Origin: Opitutaceae bacterium
GTDB taxonomy: Bacteria; Verrucomicrobiota; Verrucomicrobiia; Opitutales; Opitutaceae
DNA length: 64,000 nt
Direction of reading: 5' to 3'
Assembly (NCBI GenBank): GCA_028280945.1
Contig: JANQKV010000049.1
Span: 1-64,000 of the forward strand
Made by a program: the position numbers and the translations under genes. The notes under the pieces were generated by a model that made no database searches, was not told the DNA's origin, and saw only the letters and a list, made by a program, of their open reading frames with translations. This document shows positions 1 to 9,817 of the stretch, in pieces. The stretch's first letter is position 1, and each line of letters begins with the position of its first letter.

Positions 1-418
1 TCCGGGTATGGATGAACCCGGCCTCGCGATCGCCGTGGGCGGCCTGGTTGAGATTCATGAAGTCCATGTCGATGGACGCCCACGGAAGGTCACGGTTGAA
101 CTGCGTGTGCAGGTGCAGGAAGGGCTTCTTGAGGATGTTGAGGCCGCGCACCCACATCTTGGATGGCGAGAAAGTGTGCATCCACACGATGAGGCCGCCG
201 CAGTTGGGATGGGCGTTCGCTTCGATCGCGAGGTTGGTGATCTCGTCGGGGGTGGTGAGCAGGGCCTTAAAAACGACCTTGAGCGGGAGGTGCTTGGATT
301 TGTCGAGTTTTTGGGCAACCGCGGAGGCGTTGGCCGCGACCTGCTTGAGTGGGCCCGGGCCGTAGAGATGTTGGGAACCGCAGACGAACCAGATTTCGGG
401 AGAGGGAAGGTTTTTCAT
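1..418 (-). CDS. araA: L-arabinose isomerase, N-terminal part (cut by window edge)
   Basis: Cytoplasmic isomerase converting L-arabinose to L-ribulose, the first step of arabinose use. Only the first 139 codons are present; the rest lies beyond the left edge. The N-terminus reads [14 protein letters not shown], followed by [15 protein letters not shown] and [12 protein letters not shown], all characteristic of AraA. The catalytic Glu/His residues are outside the window. The ATG at 418 is chosen because AraA similarity begins almost at once after it. The gene lies 71 bp downstream of araB on the same strand, so it is probably the last known member of a lacI-araB-araA operon. Confidence 0.95.
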   Translation of the reverse strand, partial: MKNLPSPEIWFVCGSQHLYGPGPLKQVAANASAVAQKLDKSKHLPLKVVFKALLTTPDEITNLAIEANAHPNCGGLIVWMHTFSPSKMWVRGLNILKKPFLHLHTQFNRDLPWASIDMDFMNLNQAAHGDREAGFIHTR

Positions 419-489
419 TTGGGTAGATACTAAAAGGAGTACGCGCCGCCGGGGATCGGTGCGGGCGGGAGGAGGTGCGTAGGAGGGGC

Positions 490-2154
490 TTAAGCGCGGG
501 CTTTTTCCTTGATGGCAAGCAGGTCCTTCATGACGGCGGAGTGATCGGCCGAGGGCGTCAGGCCACCGAAGCTGTCGTGAAGTTGTCGATACAACGCGTA
601 GAGCTTGTGGTAGACCCGGCGGGCAGCCGGGTTGGGCTTGTAAACCACATCTTTCAAGGAGGTCATCTTTTTCTCCGCGGTGGCGAAGTCGGGATGCTCA
701 CCCGCGAGCACGGCGGCCGATACCGCGGAACCGAGCGCGCAGGCCTGCGACGAGCCGGCCACCAACATCGTGCAACCGGTGATGTCGGCGTAGGTCTGCA
801 TCAGGAAGGGATTCTTCTCGGCGATGCCCCCGGCACAAACGACCCGTTTGATCGGCACCCCGTATTCGCGAAGGCGCTCGATGATGGCGCGGGCACCGAA
901 GGCGGTGCCCTCGATGAGGGCGCGATAGATTTCCGATGCGGTGGTGTGCAGGGTGGTCCCCAGCATCAGTCCCGTCAGGCGCTGGTCCACCAGAATGGTG
1001 CGGTTGCCATTGTTCCAGTCGAGGGCGAGCAGGCCGCTTTCGCCGGGAGCGAGTTGGGCAGCCTCCTTGGTGAACTTCACGTGGGTCTTGTCATCGCCAC
1101 CACAGACCACTTCGACCCACCACTTGAAGATGTCGCCAACGGCCGACTGGCCGGCTTCGATGCCGTAGTAGCCCGGCAGAATGGCTCCTTTCACGATGCC
1201 ACAAATACCGGGGATATCGGCGATGGATTGGTCGGCTGAAACCACCCCGACGTCGCAGGTGGAGGTGCCGATGACCTTGACCAGTGTTCCTTCCGCGACG
1301 CCGGACCCAATCGCACCGTAGTGCACATCAAACTCGCCGATGGCGAGAGGGATGCCCTCAGTGAGACCCAGCTTGCGGGCCCACTCGGGGCAGAGGTTGC
1401 CGGCGAGGGCGGACGCATCGTAGGCCTTGTCGTAAAGGCGATCGCGCAGCGCCGCCAGTTTGGGAGAGAGTCGCCGGAGAAACTTCTTGTCCGGGAGGCC
1501 GCCCCACTCATCGCAATACAGCGCCTTGTGGCCGGCCGCGCAGATGCCGCGCTTGATTTGGGTGGGGTCGGAGACTCCGCCGAGCACGGCGGGAAGCCAG
1601 TCGCACATTTCAACCCAGGAAAAGGCCGCCTCGAAGACTTTGGGGTCCACCTTGGCGCAGTGCCAAAGCTTCGCCCAGAACCACTCGGAGGAGTAGGTGT
1701 TGCCGCACTTGGCGATGTATTCGGGATGATGCTTGGCGGCGAGTTGGGTGATTTTTTCCGCCTCGCGCCATGACGTGTGGTCCTTCCACAGCCAGCATTG
1801 GGCGTTGAGGTTTTTGGCAAAACGTTTCTGCGCGACAAGCGGCCGGTTGGCGGCATCGACGGGGATGGGGCTTGAGCCGGTGGTATCGACACCGATTCCC
1901 ACCACCCGGTCGGCTTTGAACCCTCGTTTGCGGGCTGCTTCCCGAAGGGCTCCCTTGGTGGCTGCTTCGAGGCAATACAGGTAGTCGAGCGGGTTCTGCC
2001 GGGCGACATTGTGGTCCTTGGGATCAAGGAGGATTCCCTGATGACCGCTGGGATAATCCACCACGCAGGAGCCGAATTCCTTGCCGTCGGCGCATCTGAC
2101 AATCAGCGCGCGGGCCGAATTGGTGCCGTAGTCTAGTCCTAGGGTAAAACTCAT
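490..2154 (-). CDS. araB: Ribulokinase (FGGY family)
   Basis: ATP-dependent cytoplasmic kinase that phosphorylates L-ribulose, the product of AraA. The 554 residues match the usual AraB length. Visible motifs are the N-terminal phosphate loop [11 protein letters not shown] (6-16), the segment [15 protein letters not shown] (86-100), and [14 protein letters not shown], whose Asp276 is the likely catalytic base. A second nucleotide-binding segment around [13 protein letters not shown] lies in the C-terminal third. It sits 46 bp downstream of a LacI-type regulator and 71 bp upstream of araA, all on the minus strand. The araD epimerase/aldolase is not in the window and may follow araA. Confidence 0.95.
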   Translation of the reverse strand: MSFTLGLDYGTNSARALIVRCADGKEFGSCVVDYPSGHQGILLDPKDHNVARQNPLDYLYCLEAATKGALREAARKRGFKADRVVGIGVDTTGSSPIPVDAANRPLVAQKRFAKNLNAQCWLWKDHTSWREAEKITQLAAKHHPEYIAKCGNTYSSEWFWAKLWHCAKVDPKVFEAAFSWVEMCDWLPAVLGGVSDPTQIKRGICAAGHKALYCDEWGGLPDKKFLRRLSPKLAALRDRLYDKAYDASALAGNLCPEWARKLGLTEGIPLAIGEFDVHYGAIGSGVAEGTLVKVIGTSTCDVGVVSADQSIADIPGICGIVKGAILPGYYGIEAGQSAVGDIFKWWVEVVCGGDDKTHVKFTKEAAQLAPGESGLLALDWNNGNRTILVDQRLTGLMLGTTLHTTASEIYRALIEGTAFGARAIIERLREYGVPIKRVVCAGGIAEKNPFLMQTYADITGCTMLVAGSSQACALGSAVSAAVLAGEHPDFATAEKKMTSLKDVVYKPNPAARRVYHKLYALYRQLHDSFGGLTPSADHSAVMKDLLAIKEKARA

Positions 2155-2200
2155 GGATGAGGGAGACGTTGAAAGGGGGAATGGTTGGCCGGGAAGGACC

Positions 2201-3277
2201 TCAAGAGTTGACCGTCACGCGTCGGCGGGAAGCCCGGGCGGCCCGGGGCTTTTTGATGGTCTTGCCGTCCACCCAGGTGCCCGTGGCCAGGGTGGCCCGG
2301 GGAAACGCCGGGGCACCGATTTCCTGTCCGTGGATCAGGGAAACGAGCATGTCGAATGCGTTGGCGCCGGTGACATCGTTGTGCTGGTCCATGCCGGCGA
2401 TATGCGGTTCGGCCGCCCGCCATTCGAGTTGGATGACGCCAACATCCTTCGGCACCTTCAGCTTCATCTCCTTGAGCCAGTCGAACACCACATTGTAGAG
2501 GGTGATCAGCACGTCGGGCCGGTGCTTTTTGAACCAACGCACAAACAGCCGCGAATCGAGACGGGCTTCGTCGATTGCATAGAACCCGGGAATGCGGTTT
2601 TTGGCGTCCAGTTTCTCCTGGCCTCTCAGGTGGCCGGCACTGAAACGATGGTCCACCAGTTCATCGATCATGTCGTCGAGCACGAGGGCGGGGCGCTGGT
2701 AGCCCTTTTCGATCGCGACGCGCACGGCCTTCATCGCCAGGTGGTGGTGATCGACACAGGCGAAGGACAGGGCCGGATCGTGCGTGCGGACCCCGGTCAC
2801 GATGCAGGGGAATTCCTCCCACAGTCGCTGGTAGCGGGTGGGCAACCGGTTTTGCTTCATCAGGCCGATCAAGAGCACGCCCTGGACGTTTTTGGCCTTG
2901 AGGGCGCGAATGAGCTGGGCCGGGGTCTGCTCAGGATTGTTGAGCCAAAAATCCACCGTCTCGTAACCGAGGTGGGCGGCGCGCCGCCGGGCGCCGTCCA
3001 CATAGGCCGGGATGGTGAGGTGATCGGTGAATGCGGATGCCTGGGAGTGCGCATTGATCAACCCGATCCGCGCGGGTTGTCGGCTTTTGGTGGAGCGCAG
3101 CTGGGCCATGAGCCGCGACGTCACGGCATTGCGTTCGTAGCCCATTTCCTTGGCCACCTTGACAATCGATTTCCGGGTGCGCTCCGGGATCTGCGGGTCG
3201 CCGCGGAGGGCGAGGGAAACGGTGTTTTTCGAATAACCGACTTGGGCGGCGATGTCTTTGAGCGCTACACGGGGCAT
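2201..3277 (-). CDS. LacI-family transcriptional regulator, likely arabinose operon
   Basis: DNA-binding regulator of 358 residues. Residues 1-55 form a LacI helix-turn-helix (ALKDIAAQVGYSKNTVSLALRG), followed by a periplasmic-binding-protein-like effector domain. The recognition segment SKNTVSLALRG is identical to that of the second LacI protein in this window (9818-10861), and the effector domains share blocks such as VTGVRT, DPAL, FACVDHH and AGMDQHND. This points to paralogues with similar operators. It is first in an operon with araB and araA and divergent from the GH27-like gene at 3436. Two near-palindromes at 3331-3343 and 3373-3385 lie in the shared promoter region. The effector is inferred, not seen; a pentose or derivative is likely. 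Confidence 0.9.
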   Translation of the reverse strand: MPRVALKDIAAQVGYSKNTVSLALRGDPQIPERTRKSIVKVAKEMGYERNAVTSRLMAQLRSTKSRQPARIGLINAHSQASAFTDHLTIPAYVDGARRRAAHLGYETVDFWLNNPEQTPAQLIRALKAKNVQGVLLIGLMKQNRLPTRYQRLWEEFPCIVTGVRTHDPALSFACVDHHHLAMKAVRVAIEKGYQRPALVLDDMIDELVDHRFSAGHLRGQEKLDAKNRIPGFYAIDEARLDSRLFVRWFKKHRPDVLITLYNVVFDWLKEMKLKVPKDVGVIQLEWRAAEPHIAGMDQHNDVTGANAFDMLVSLIHGQEIGAPAFPRATLATGTWVDGKTIKKPRAARASRRRVTVNS

Positions 3278-3330
3278 GGGGTCAAGGGGTCGAAATCAAG
3301 CGGAACCGATGAACCCAAACCCGAGGATGA

Positions 3331-3385
3331 CTTGACGGTCAAGCCGTAGCCGAGGGATTGCCCGGAGATGGACTTGACGGTAACG
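3331..3385. promoter_or_regulatory. Candidate LacI operators in divergent promoter region
   Basis: The 13-base perfect odd palindrome CTTGACGGTCAAG lies at 3331-3343 (arms CTTGAC and GTCAAG around a central G). A second copy, CTTGACGGTAACG, lies at 3373-3385. Both are between the divergent starts of the LacI gene (3277) and the GH27-like gene (3436). Related sequences occur at 10937-10950, 12714-12727 and 13784-13797. Odd palindromes suit LacI-family dimers. The sequence is seen; its role as an operator is inferred. Confidence 0.5.
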
Positions 3386-3435
3386 CCGGACCGCCGCTGA
3401 CCGGCTCCCGTTGACCTCAGACTTTTGACAGCCTT

Positions 3436-4818
3436 ATGACGACCCAACCCCTGCTCGGATGGAACAGTTTTGATAGTTTTGGCGGCTATTTGCATGAGGC
3501 CGCGGCGTTTGCCCAACTCGAGGCCTTTGCCGCCAAACTCGCCCCCCACGGTTACGAATACTTTGTCGTCGATATTGGTTGGTATGGCGAATACGAGCTC
3601 AAGCCCGGCACGATGTTTCCCTCCCCGGAAACGAAACACGCCATGGACGCCCACCTCGACGGGCACGGCCGGCCCCTGCCGTCGAAGTGCTATTTCCCCA
3701 ATGGATTCGATGCCCTGATCAAACGCACGCATGAACTGGGCCTGAAGTTTGGCGTGCACCTGATGCGGGGCGTGCCACGCAAGGCGGTGGAACTCCGGTT
3801 GCCGATCAAGGGCGTGGCAAGTCTCACCTGTGCTGACATTGCGGACACGTCGTCCACCTGCCCATGGTGCCACTACAATTATGGCATCGATATGGGAAAA
3901 CCCGGAGCGCAGGCGTATCACGACACCTTGGTGCGGCAGCTTGCCGATTGGGGGGTCGATTTCATCAAGGCCGATGACATCACCGCCTATCCGGAGGAAA
4001 TCCTCGCCTACGTGCGGGCGATCCGGAACTCCGGCCGTGACATCAAGCTGAGCCTCTCTCATGGCGGGGAGGCTGATCCCAGGTTGATGCCGGTTTATCG
4101 GCAGGCGGACATGGTGCGCATCACCAAGGATATCTGGGACGATCCCGAGTCCATCGAACGCTCTTACAATGCCTGGCAACACTGGCAGCCGTTCACCGAA
4201 CCGGGGTTTTGGCCGGACCTCGACATGATCCCTTTCGGAGACCTGCAAACCATGAGCCCGGAGCCCGAGCCCGGTGAGCTCCCCGAAGGAAAGAACCCCT
4301 CGCTTTGCGGCAAGGGATTCCGCCGGTCCGACCAACTCGATGCGGTTCAACGCCGCACTTTCATGACCCAACGCCTGCTCAGTGCGTCGCCGCTGATGTT
4401 CGGCGGCGACCTGACGACCATAAACGACGAGGTGCTGGCGTTGTTGACCAATAAACGGGCCTTGGCTTGCAACCAAAACGGGGTGTCTGCCTCGATCCTT
4501 TACATGCGTGGTGATGTTCAGGTTTGGCGCGCCTCCAGCCGCACCGAGCTGGGCAAGGGTTGGCTGGGGGTCTTCAATCGCAATCCGGCCCGCCAGGCGG
4601 AAGACCTCATCCTTACGGCGGATCGCCTTGGCCTGCCTCCGCAGACCCAGCTCTTTGATGTTTGGGAAGATGCCATCATGGGATCGCTGGCCGATCATCC
4701 GCATCTCAGGTTGCCCTCCCTGGGTTGCCGGTTCATTGAGTATGCCGGGGCCCGTCACGAGGCGGGTGTTCCCGCTCTCGAACCGCATCAACAACCACAC
4801 GTTTCACCTGAACCATGA
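3436..4818 (+). CDS. GH27/GH36-like glycosidase (alpha-galactosidase or beta-L-arabinopyranosidase type)
   Basis: TIM-barrel glycoside hydrolase of 460 residues without a signal peptide, so probably cytoplasmic. It opens with LGWNSFDSFGG, a GH27-type N-terminus, and has a YFVVDIGWY strand. The likely nucleophile is Asp180 in VDFIKADDI, and the likely acid/base is Asp263 in FWPDLDMI, corresponding to the GH27 KxD and DPDM motifs. GH27 includes alpha-galactosidases and beta-L-arabinopyranosidases. The neighbouring araBA operon makes an arabinose-releasing activity plausible, but sequence alone does not decide. The stop overlaps the next ATG by 4 bp (ATGA), so it is translationally coupled to the kelch protein. 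Confidence 0.8.
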   Translation: MTTQPLLGWNSFDSFGGYLHEAAAFAQLEAFAAKLAPHGYEYFVVDIGWYGEYELKPGTMFPSPETKHAMDAHLDGHGRPLPSKCYFPNGFDALIKRTHELGLKFGVHLMRGVPRKAVELRLPIKGVASLTCADIADTSSTCPWCHYNYGIDMGKPGAQAYHDTLVRQLADWGVDFIKADDITAYPEEILAYVRAIRNSGRDIKLSLSHGGEADPRLMPVYRQADMVRITKDIWDDPESIERSYNAWQHWQPFTEPGFWPDLDMIPFGDLQTMSPEPEPGELPEGKNPSLCGKGFRRSDQLDAVQRRTFMTQRLLSASPLMFGGDLTTINDEVLALLTNKRALACNQNGVSASILYMRGDVQVWRASSRTELGKGWLGVFNRNPARQAEDLILTADRLGLPPQTQLFDVWEDAIMGSLADHPHLRLPSLGCRFIEYAGARHEAGVPALEPHQQPHVSPEP

Positions 4819-5798
4819 GTTTTCGCCGTTTGCCCTTTTTCGTCTTCCCATTGATTCTCGCAGCGGTGGCGCAGGCAGCAGCCGAGGCGCAGTGGCGCAT
4901 TGTCGAAACCCAAGGCGCACCGCACCCTCGCCACGAGGCGGCGTTCGTCGAATGCGATGGCAAATTCTATCTGCTGGGCGGCCGGCGCATCCAACCGGTG
5001 GATATCTACGACCCTGCCACCAATACCTGGACCCATGGCAAGAAACCACCGGTGGAGATCCACCACTTCCAACCCGTGGTATGGCGGAGTCGCATTATCA
5101 TGGCCGGAGCGATGACCGGAAAGTATCCCCATGAGACCGGGTTGCCCCGGCTCGTGATTTACGACCCCCAATTGGATGAATGGACCTTCGGTGCAGAAAT
5201 CCCGGAAAACCGCCGCCGGGGCGGGGCAGGGGCGGTGATTGCCGACGGCAAACTCTACCTTGTTTCAGGCATCATTAATGGGCACTGGGATGGCCACGTG
5301 ACGTGGCTGGACGCATTTGACCTGGAGACGGGGGAGTGGACCCAACTTCCGGATGCCCCGCGGCCCCGCGACCATTTCCAAGCCAGTGTGATCGATGGCA
5401 AGATTTACGCCGGGGGAGGGCGACGCAGTTCGGCCAAAACCAAGGAAACCTTCAGCCTGGTCGAGCCGGCCCTCGACATCTACGACATTTCCACCGGGGA
5501 GTGGAGCACGGCTCCCGCCGACTTGCCCTCCCCGCGGGCCGGCACATTTTCCCTCGCCATCGCCGGGCGTTACCTCGTGGCGGGAGGCGAGAGCCACCGG
5601 CAGAAAGTGGCCTACAACCTGGTGCATGCCTACGATCCGCTGGCGGAAGAATGGAGCGCACTCCCGCAGTTTGCGTTGGGCCGGCACGGCACCGGGGTTT
5701 TCTTTTATCGGGGGGCGCTCTACACGTGCAGTGGCAGCGGCAACCGGGGCGGAAGACCGGAGTTGGACTCGCTGGAAATGCTGAGGCCGTTCCCGTAG
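4815..5798 (+). CDS. Exported kelch-repeat beta-propeller protein
   Basis: A 327-residue protein with an N-terminal signal peptide (hydrophobic stretch about 6-22, ending in AQA-like residues), so probably periplasmic or extracellular. Successive kelch blades are visible: KFYLLGG, IYDPATNTW, KLYLVSG, FDLETGEWTQLPDAP, KIYAGGGR, IYDISTGEW and AYDPLAEEW. About six blades are estimated. It could be a binding propeller or a carbohydrate-modifying enzyme such as a sialate-mutarotase-like propeller; no catalytic residues can be assigned. Its ATG overlaps the stop of the GH27-like gene, so the two are probably used together. Confidence 0.8.
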   Translation: MSFRRLPFFVFPLILAAVAQAAAEAQWRIVETQGAPHPRHEAAFVECDGKFYLLGGRRIQPVDIYDPATNTWTHGKKPPVEIHHFQPVVWRSRIIMAGAMTGKYPHETGLPRLVIYDPQLDEWTFGAEIPENRRRGGAGAVIADGKLYLVSGIINGHWDGHVTWLDAFDLETGEWTQLPDAPRPRDHFQASVIDGKIYAGGGRRSSAKTKETFSLVEPALDIYDISTGEWSTAPADLPSPRAGTFSLAIAGRYLVAGGESHRQKVAYNLVHAYDPLAEEWSALPQFALGRHGTGVFFYRGALYTCSGSGNRGGRPELDSLEMLRPFP

Positions 5799-5950
5799 TC
5801 TCCGGGACGGGAGGCGCCGCCGTTGAACCATCCGGCGCGATCTCCGAATGCTCCGATTCACGATCTAGTCCATTCACTTTGGCCAGACGGCGGTTTGCTC
5901 CATCCACCGTGGTCTGGGATACACTTACCGACGACCCACCAGCCAACCGA

Positions 5951-5967
5951 ACGGTAACGGGTTACGG
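5951..5967. promoter_or_regulatory. Inverted repeat upstream of sulfatase
   Basis: The sequence ACGGTAACGGGTTACGG contains the arms GTAAC and GTTAC separated by GG. It lies about 65 bp before the sulfatase start. The left half resembles the GACGGTAAC half of the proposed LacI operators at 3373 and 10926. No function is shown. The rest of the 232-base gap around it holds no gene that I can support. Confidence 0.3.
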
Positions 5968-6030
5968 CTACCGCATCTTGTTGATTTTTGCGGGTATGCC
6001 CATGCTCCTTTTCTCCTTTCCCTCCTGAAC

Positions 6031-7410
6031 ATGGCTTCATCCCGTCCCAACATCATCGTTTTTTTTACCGATCAGCAGCGTGCCGACACGACCGGCGCGC
6101 ATGGCAACCCCCTGGGGCTTACACCCAATTTTGATCGAATGGCGCGTGAGGGCACCCACGTCTACAACAGTTTCACCTGCCAGCCGGTATGCGGCCCGGC
6201 CCGCTCGTGTTTGCAAACGGGGGTCTATGCCAATCAGACCGGGGTTTGGCGCAACGGCCGGCGGCCCCACGAGCATCTGAAGATGTTGGGCACCTATTTT
6301 TCCGAAGCCGGCTATGACACGGGCTACATCGGCAAGTGGCACCTCATGCCGCACGAGTATCATGGCGCGGTTCCAGCGGAGGGCCGGGGAGGATACGACT
6401 ATTGGCTTGCCGCCAACATGCTGGAGTTTGTCTCGGGTCCTTACGACACCCACTTATGGGACAAAAACAACCGGGAGGTGAAGCTGCCGGGATACCGGGT
6501 TGATGCCCAAACCGATGCAGCCATTCGCTACATCGACGACCGGGCCGGCGACGAAAAGCCCTTCTTCCTCTTCCTGTCCTATCTTGAACCACATCACCAG
6601 AACCACAGCGATGACTATCCCGCGCCGGATGGTTACGAGGAGCGGTATACGCAGGCCCCCCTGCCGCCTGACCTGGCCAAACTTGGCGGCACCGCTCCCC
6701 AGCACTGGCCCGGGTATTGCGGCATGATCAAGCGCTGCGATGAAGCGCTGGGGCGGATCATGGATTCACTCCGCAGCCTGGGAATCGACGACAACACGGT
6801 GATCCTCTTCACCTCGGACCACGGCTGCCATTTCAAGACCCGGAACGCGGAGTATAAACGCTCCTGCCACGAAGCCTCGATTCGCATTCCAACCGCCATT
6901 TGGGGGCCGGGATTCATGGGCGGAGGGCGACTTTCCCAGCTTTGCTCCCTCGTCGACGTGCCGGCAACCCTGCTCGATGCCGGCGGCATGGACGTGCCCG
7001 ACCACTTCATGGGACGGTCGATCAAACAGCTGGTGGCCAACCGGCAGATCGAGTGGCCTGACGACGTCTACGTGCAAATCAGTGAAAGCCAGACCGGCCG
7101 CGCGGTGCGCACGGCGCGTTACAAATACAGTGTCAAATGCCCGACCGTGGATGCGGATGGCCATCCTATCGATAACGCCGTGGCGGATGAATATCTCGAT
7201 GACTGCCTCTACGACCTGCAGTCGGATCCGTGGGAATTGACCAATCTGATTGGCATGGAGCCGTTCAAAGACGTGGTGGCGGAAATGCGGGCCCGCCTGA
7301 AGGCACACATGAAGGCCTGCGGAGAGCCGGAGCCGACGTTTCTCGATGCTCCCCAAACCTACGCCTTTCAGCGTCAGCCGGAGTATCATGGTGGTTCCGC
7401 GGTGACCTGA
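6031..7410 (+). CDS. Sulfatase without signal peptide (arylsulfatase type)
   Basis: Alkaline-phosphatase-superfamily sulfatase of 459 residues. The start reads RPNIIVFFTDQQRAD, giving the metal-binding Asp of the family. The formylglycine motif CGPAR starts at Cys54, in the CxPxR form that needs conversion to formylglycine. GYIGKWHL and TSDHGCHF supply further conserved metal and sulfate ligands. It ends with the YDLQSDPWELTNL block typical of the family. There is no signal peptide, unlike the sulfatase at 15481, so it probably acts on imported sulfated sugars in the cytoplasm. No maturation enzyme (FGE or anaerobic SME) is in the window. Confidence 0.9.
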   Translation: MASSRPNIIVFFTDQQRADTTGAHGNPLGLTPNFDRMAREGTHVYNSFTCQPVCGPARSCLQTGVYANQTGVWRNGRRPHEHLKMLGTYFSEAGYDTGYIGKWHLMPHEYHGAVPAEGRGGYDYWLAANMLEFVSGPYDTHLWDKNNREVKLPGYRVDAQTDAAIRYIDDRAGDEKPFFLFLSYLEPHHQNHSDDYPAPDGYEERYTQAPLPPDLAKLGGTAPQHWPGYCGMIKRCDEALGRIMDSLRSLGIDDNTVILFTSDHGCHFKTRNAEYKRSCHEASIRIPTAIWGPGFMGGGRLSQLCSLVDVPATLLDAGGMDVPDHFMGRSIKQLVANRQIEWPDDVYVQISESQTGRAVRTARYKYSVKCPTVDADGHPIDNAVADEYLDDCLYDLQSDPWELTNLIGMEPFKDVVAEMRARLKAHMKACGEPEPTFLDAPQTYAFQRQPEYHGGSAVT

Positions 7411-7499
7411 GGCCCGGCGGCACGGGACAGAATGTTCGCCTGGCTGTCCTCAACGGCCGGGGACGTTCGTTTAGAGGATGAGAACCCCGACATCCTCCC

Positions 7500-8114
7500 A
7501 TGCCTGCGACCAAACTACTCCTCTCCTTCCTATCCCTTTTGTTGGCCTCCACCCTGCTGGCCAAGGACCGCGGCCTGTCCCGGGCCGAGCGCGCCCTGGC
7601 CGTTGGAGAACTGGCGGGCTCAAGCGCACGGTTGCTGGCCCTGGTGGGCGACCTGAGCGAGGCTCAGCTCCATTTTCGTCCCGGCGAAAAATCGTGGACG
7701 ATTGCCGAATGCATCGAGCATCTGATCCTGACCGAACAATCCTTTGGCCAGATGGTGGAGGAGATGATCGCCGGGCCCGCCGACACCGGGTTGCCGGGAA
7801 AGCTGGCGCGCACCGACGAGGAAATCCTGATGAATGTGTCAAATCGGACCCGGAAGTTCCAGACAGCGGGACCCTTTGAGCCGACCGGACGGTGGGAATC
7901 TGCCGAGGACATGCTGGCGGCGATTTCGTCGCACCGTCGCGAGCGTATTCATTTTGTGAAGACAACCGCGGTGAACCTGCGCCACCACGGCACGGAGTTT
8001 CCCTTTGGCCGGGCCGACGCCTTTCAGGCTCTGCTGACCCTGGCCAGCCATTGCCAGCGCCATATCCAGCAGATCGAGGAAATCATGGCTGCGCCGGGAT
8101 TTCCGCGAGGCTGA
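7500..8114 (+). CDS. Exported DinB-superfamily protein
   Basis: A 204-residue protein with a cleavable signal peptide (LLLSFLSLLLASTLLA, about 6-21), then a DinB-like four-helix fold. SWTIAECIEHLILTEQ (67-82) is the usual DinB signature, with a possible metal-ligand His, and SHCQRHIQQIEEI near the C-terminus gives two more His residues. This fits a DinB/YfiT metal site made of three His. Members include thiol-dependent transferases, but most are uncharacterised. It is unusual in being exported. It converges with the symporter gene at 8130. Confidence 0.75.
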   Translation: MPATKLLLSFLSLLLASTLLAKDRGLSRAERALAVGELAGSSARLLALVGDLSEAQLHFRPGEKSWTIAECIEHLILTEQSFGQMVEEMIAGPADTGLPGKLARTDEEILMNVSNRTRKFQTAGPFEPTGRWESAEDMLAAISSHRRERIHFVKTTAVNLRHHGTEFPFGRADAFQALLTLASHCQRHIQQIEEIMAAPGFPRG

Positions 8115-8129
8115 CCGGTGCGGTGGAAA

Positions 8130-9725
8130 TCAGAAAATGGCATACACGGCGGCGAAGCACGCGAGGTAAACCACTAGCCAAAACTTGAACCGCCGATACC
8201 AGGGCAGCCGGGGGAGAGGGGCGGAGTCATCACGGGTGACGTTGATGCATGCCAAGTGGGCTTCGGTCGGGGGCGATGTCATCGCGCTGACACCGTACAG
8301 GATGCAGGTGAAGATGATGAAGAAGACCGGGTAGACGTGGTAGAAGTGGGCGTTGGCAATGATTTCCGGCAAGTGCGGCTTCAAGGCGGGAAGGGTGCTG
8401 AACATGATGTAGGTCAGTCCCAGCAGGAGACCGGAGAGCAGCGTCGCCACCGCCCCGGATCCGTTCACCCGTTTGGAAAAGCGCCCCCACAGGTAACAGA
8501 CACCGGTCGGCAGGATCATGAAACTGGTGACCTTCAGCACGATTTTGTAGATGCTGTCATCAAGCGTGAGAAACAAGTGGGCTCCGATCACCCCCCAAAC
8601 CAGGTTGCATGCTGAAAGCGTCTTGCCCACCAACACGGCCTCACGCTCCGAAGCGTGAGGTCGCACAAGGGGCCAGATATCCAGGGCGAACAACCCGGCG
8701 ATTGCGTTGATACTGGAGTCCTGGCTGGACATCATCGCAGCCAGCAATCCCGCCAACACCAGGCCTGAAATGCCAACCGGCAGGAAGTCGCGCACCATCA
8801 TGGCATAGGTGGTGTCGGGCTTGACGCCGGGATACATGGCGAGGGCCACCAGTCCGGGAATGGTGAAAAGCAGGATGCCGCCCATCTTGAGGAACGCTCC
8901 GAACAGCATGCCTTTCTGGGCGTTTTCCAAATCCTTGGATCCCAGTGCACGTTGCAGCAGGGCGATATTGCAGAATGCGTAGAAGGCCGCGTGCATCATT
9001 TGCCCCGGGATGACGGCGTCCCATGGAAAATGCGGATCCCCCCGCGGACGAAGCATCTCGAACATTTCCGGACCCGCTGCGTCGTGAAGCGCCCCGAAAC
9101 CACCCACTTTGATGACCCCCACGATGGCGACGGTGAGACCTCCGCCGAGCATGATGATGACCTGCACGGCGTCGGTGATCACCACCGATTTGAGTCCGCC
9201 GAAGGTGGCATAGGCCCCGACTGTGCAAGCGATCACCAGGGCGCACAGCGTGATGTTTTGCGGAGTGAGTTCCCAGCCAAACAGACCGATGGCGGCGAGT
9301 CCGCCGGTGTAGAGGCCGAGCGGCATGAGCAGGCAGCTTTGGGTCACAAACAAACCCGCAAACAGGACCTTTGCGGCCGTATTGTAGCGGAGCTGCAGGA
9401 ACTGGGGAATGGTGAAGATGCGGTTCTTCAGAAAAACCGGCATGAAAATCACCGCCGAAATGACGAGCATGAGGCCGCCGTTGATTTCGGGCACGATCGC
9501 CGCAAAACCCGCCTGGTAGGCCAGTCCGGAGCCACCGACAAAGGCCCCGATGGAAATGTTGGTGGCGAAGAGGGAGAATCCGACCAGGGTCCAGTTGAAG
9601 CTGCGCCCGCCAAGGTAGTATCCTTCCCTGGATTGGTTGGAGTCCTTTCCCACCCAAAAACCAAGGAGGGTGATTCCGACGAGGTAGAGGCCGACGACAG
9701 TGAGGTCGATGGTGGTATCAGTCAT
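8130..9725 (-). CDS. Sodium/solute symporter (SSS family)
   Basis: Inner-membrane Na+-coupled transporter of 531 residues with about 13-14 hydrophobic segments. The N-terminal region includes EGYYLGGRSFNW and SLFATNISIGAFVG, a signature of the SSS/SGLT fold, and MMSSQDSSINAIAGLFALDIW matches the conserved Na+-site helix. The substrate is probably a sugar or uronate; this is inferred from neighbours. It lies 92 bp downstream of a LacI regulator on the same strand, so regulator and transporter are probably co-transcribed. It is paralogous to the symporter at 13888. Confidence 0.9.
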   Translation of the reverse strand: MTDTTIDLTVVGLYLVGITLLGFWVGKDSNQSREGYYLGGRSFNWTLVGFSLFATNISIGAFVGGSGLAYQAGFAAIVPEINGGLMLVISAVIFMPVFLKNRIFTIPQFLQLRYNTAAKVLFAGLFVTQSCLLMPLGLYTGGLAAIGLFGWELTPQNITLCALVIACTVGAYATFGGLKSVVITDAVQVIIMLGGGLTVAIVGVIKVGGFGALHDAAGPEMFEMLRPRGDPHFPWDAVIPGQMMHAAFYAFCNIALLQRALGSKDLENAQKGMLFGAFLKMGGILLFTIPGLVALAMYPGVKPDTTYAMMVRDFLPVGISGLVLAGLLAAMMSSQDSSINAIAGLFALDIWPLVRPHASEREAVLVGKTLSACNLVWGVIGAHLFLTLDDSIYKIVLKVTSFMILPTGVCYLWGRFSKRVNGSGAVATLLSGLLLGLTYIMFSTLPALKPHLPEIIANAHFYHVYPVFFIIFTCILYGVSAMTSPPTEAHLACINVTRDDSAPLPRLPWYRRFKFWLVVYLACFAAVYAIF

Positions 9726-9817
9726 GCGCGGGTAGGGGGCGCGAGTGGGTCACGTCTGACGGAAGGCGGCCACGTTTGGACGAGGGAACCGTAATGTGAA
9801 CCCGGGGGCGATAGGGG

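Noticed and set aside
8..433. Plus-strand open frames across araA
   Set aside because: The minus strand encodes clear AraA sequence; the plus frames are shadows with no family signature.
2207..2220. A further copy of the LacI motif (GTTGACCGTCACGC) at the end of the first LacI gene
   Set aside because: It lies within the last codons of the LacI gene, so it may be coding coincidence. Not counted as an operator.
3265..4800. 511-codon minus-strand frame over the GH27-like gene
   Set aside because: The plus frame has GH27 catalytic motifs and couples to the kelch gene; the minus frame has none.
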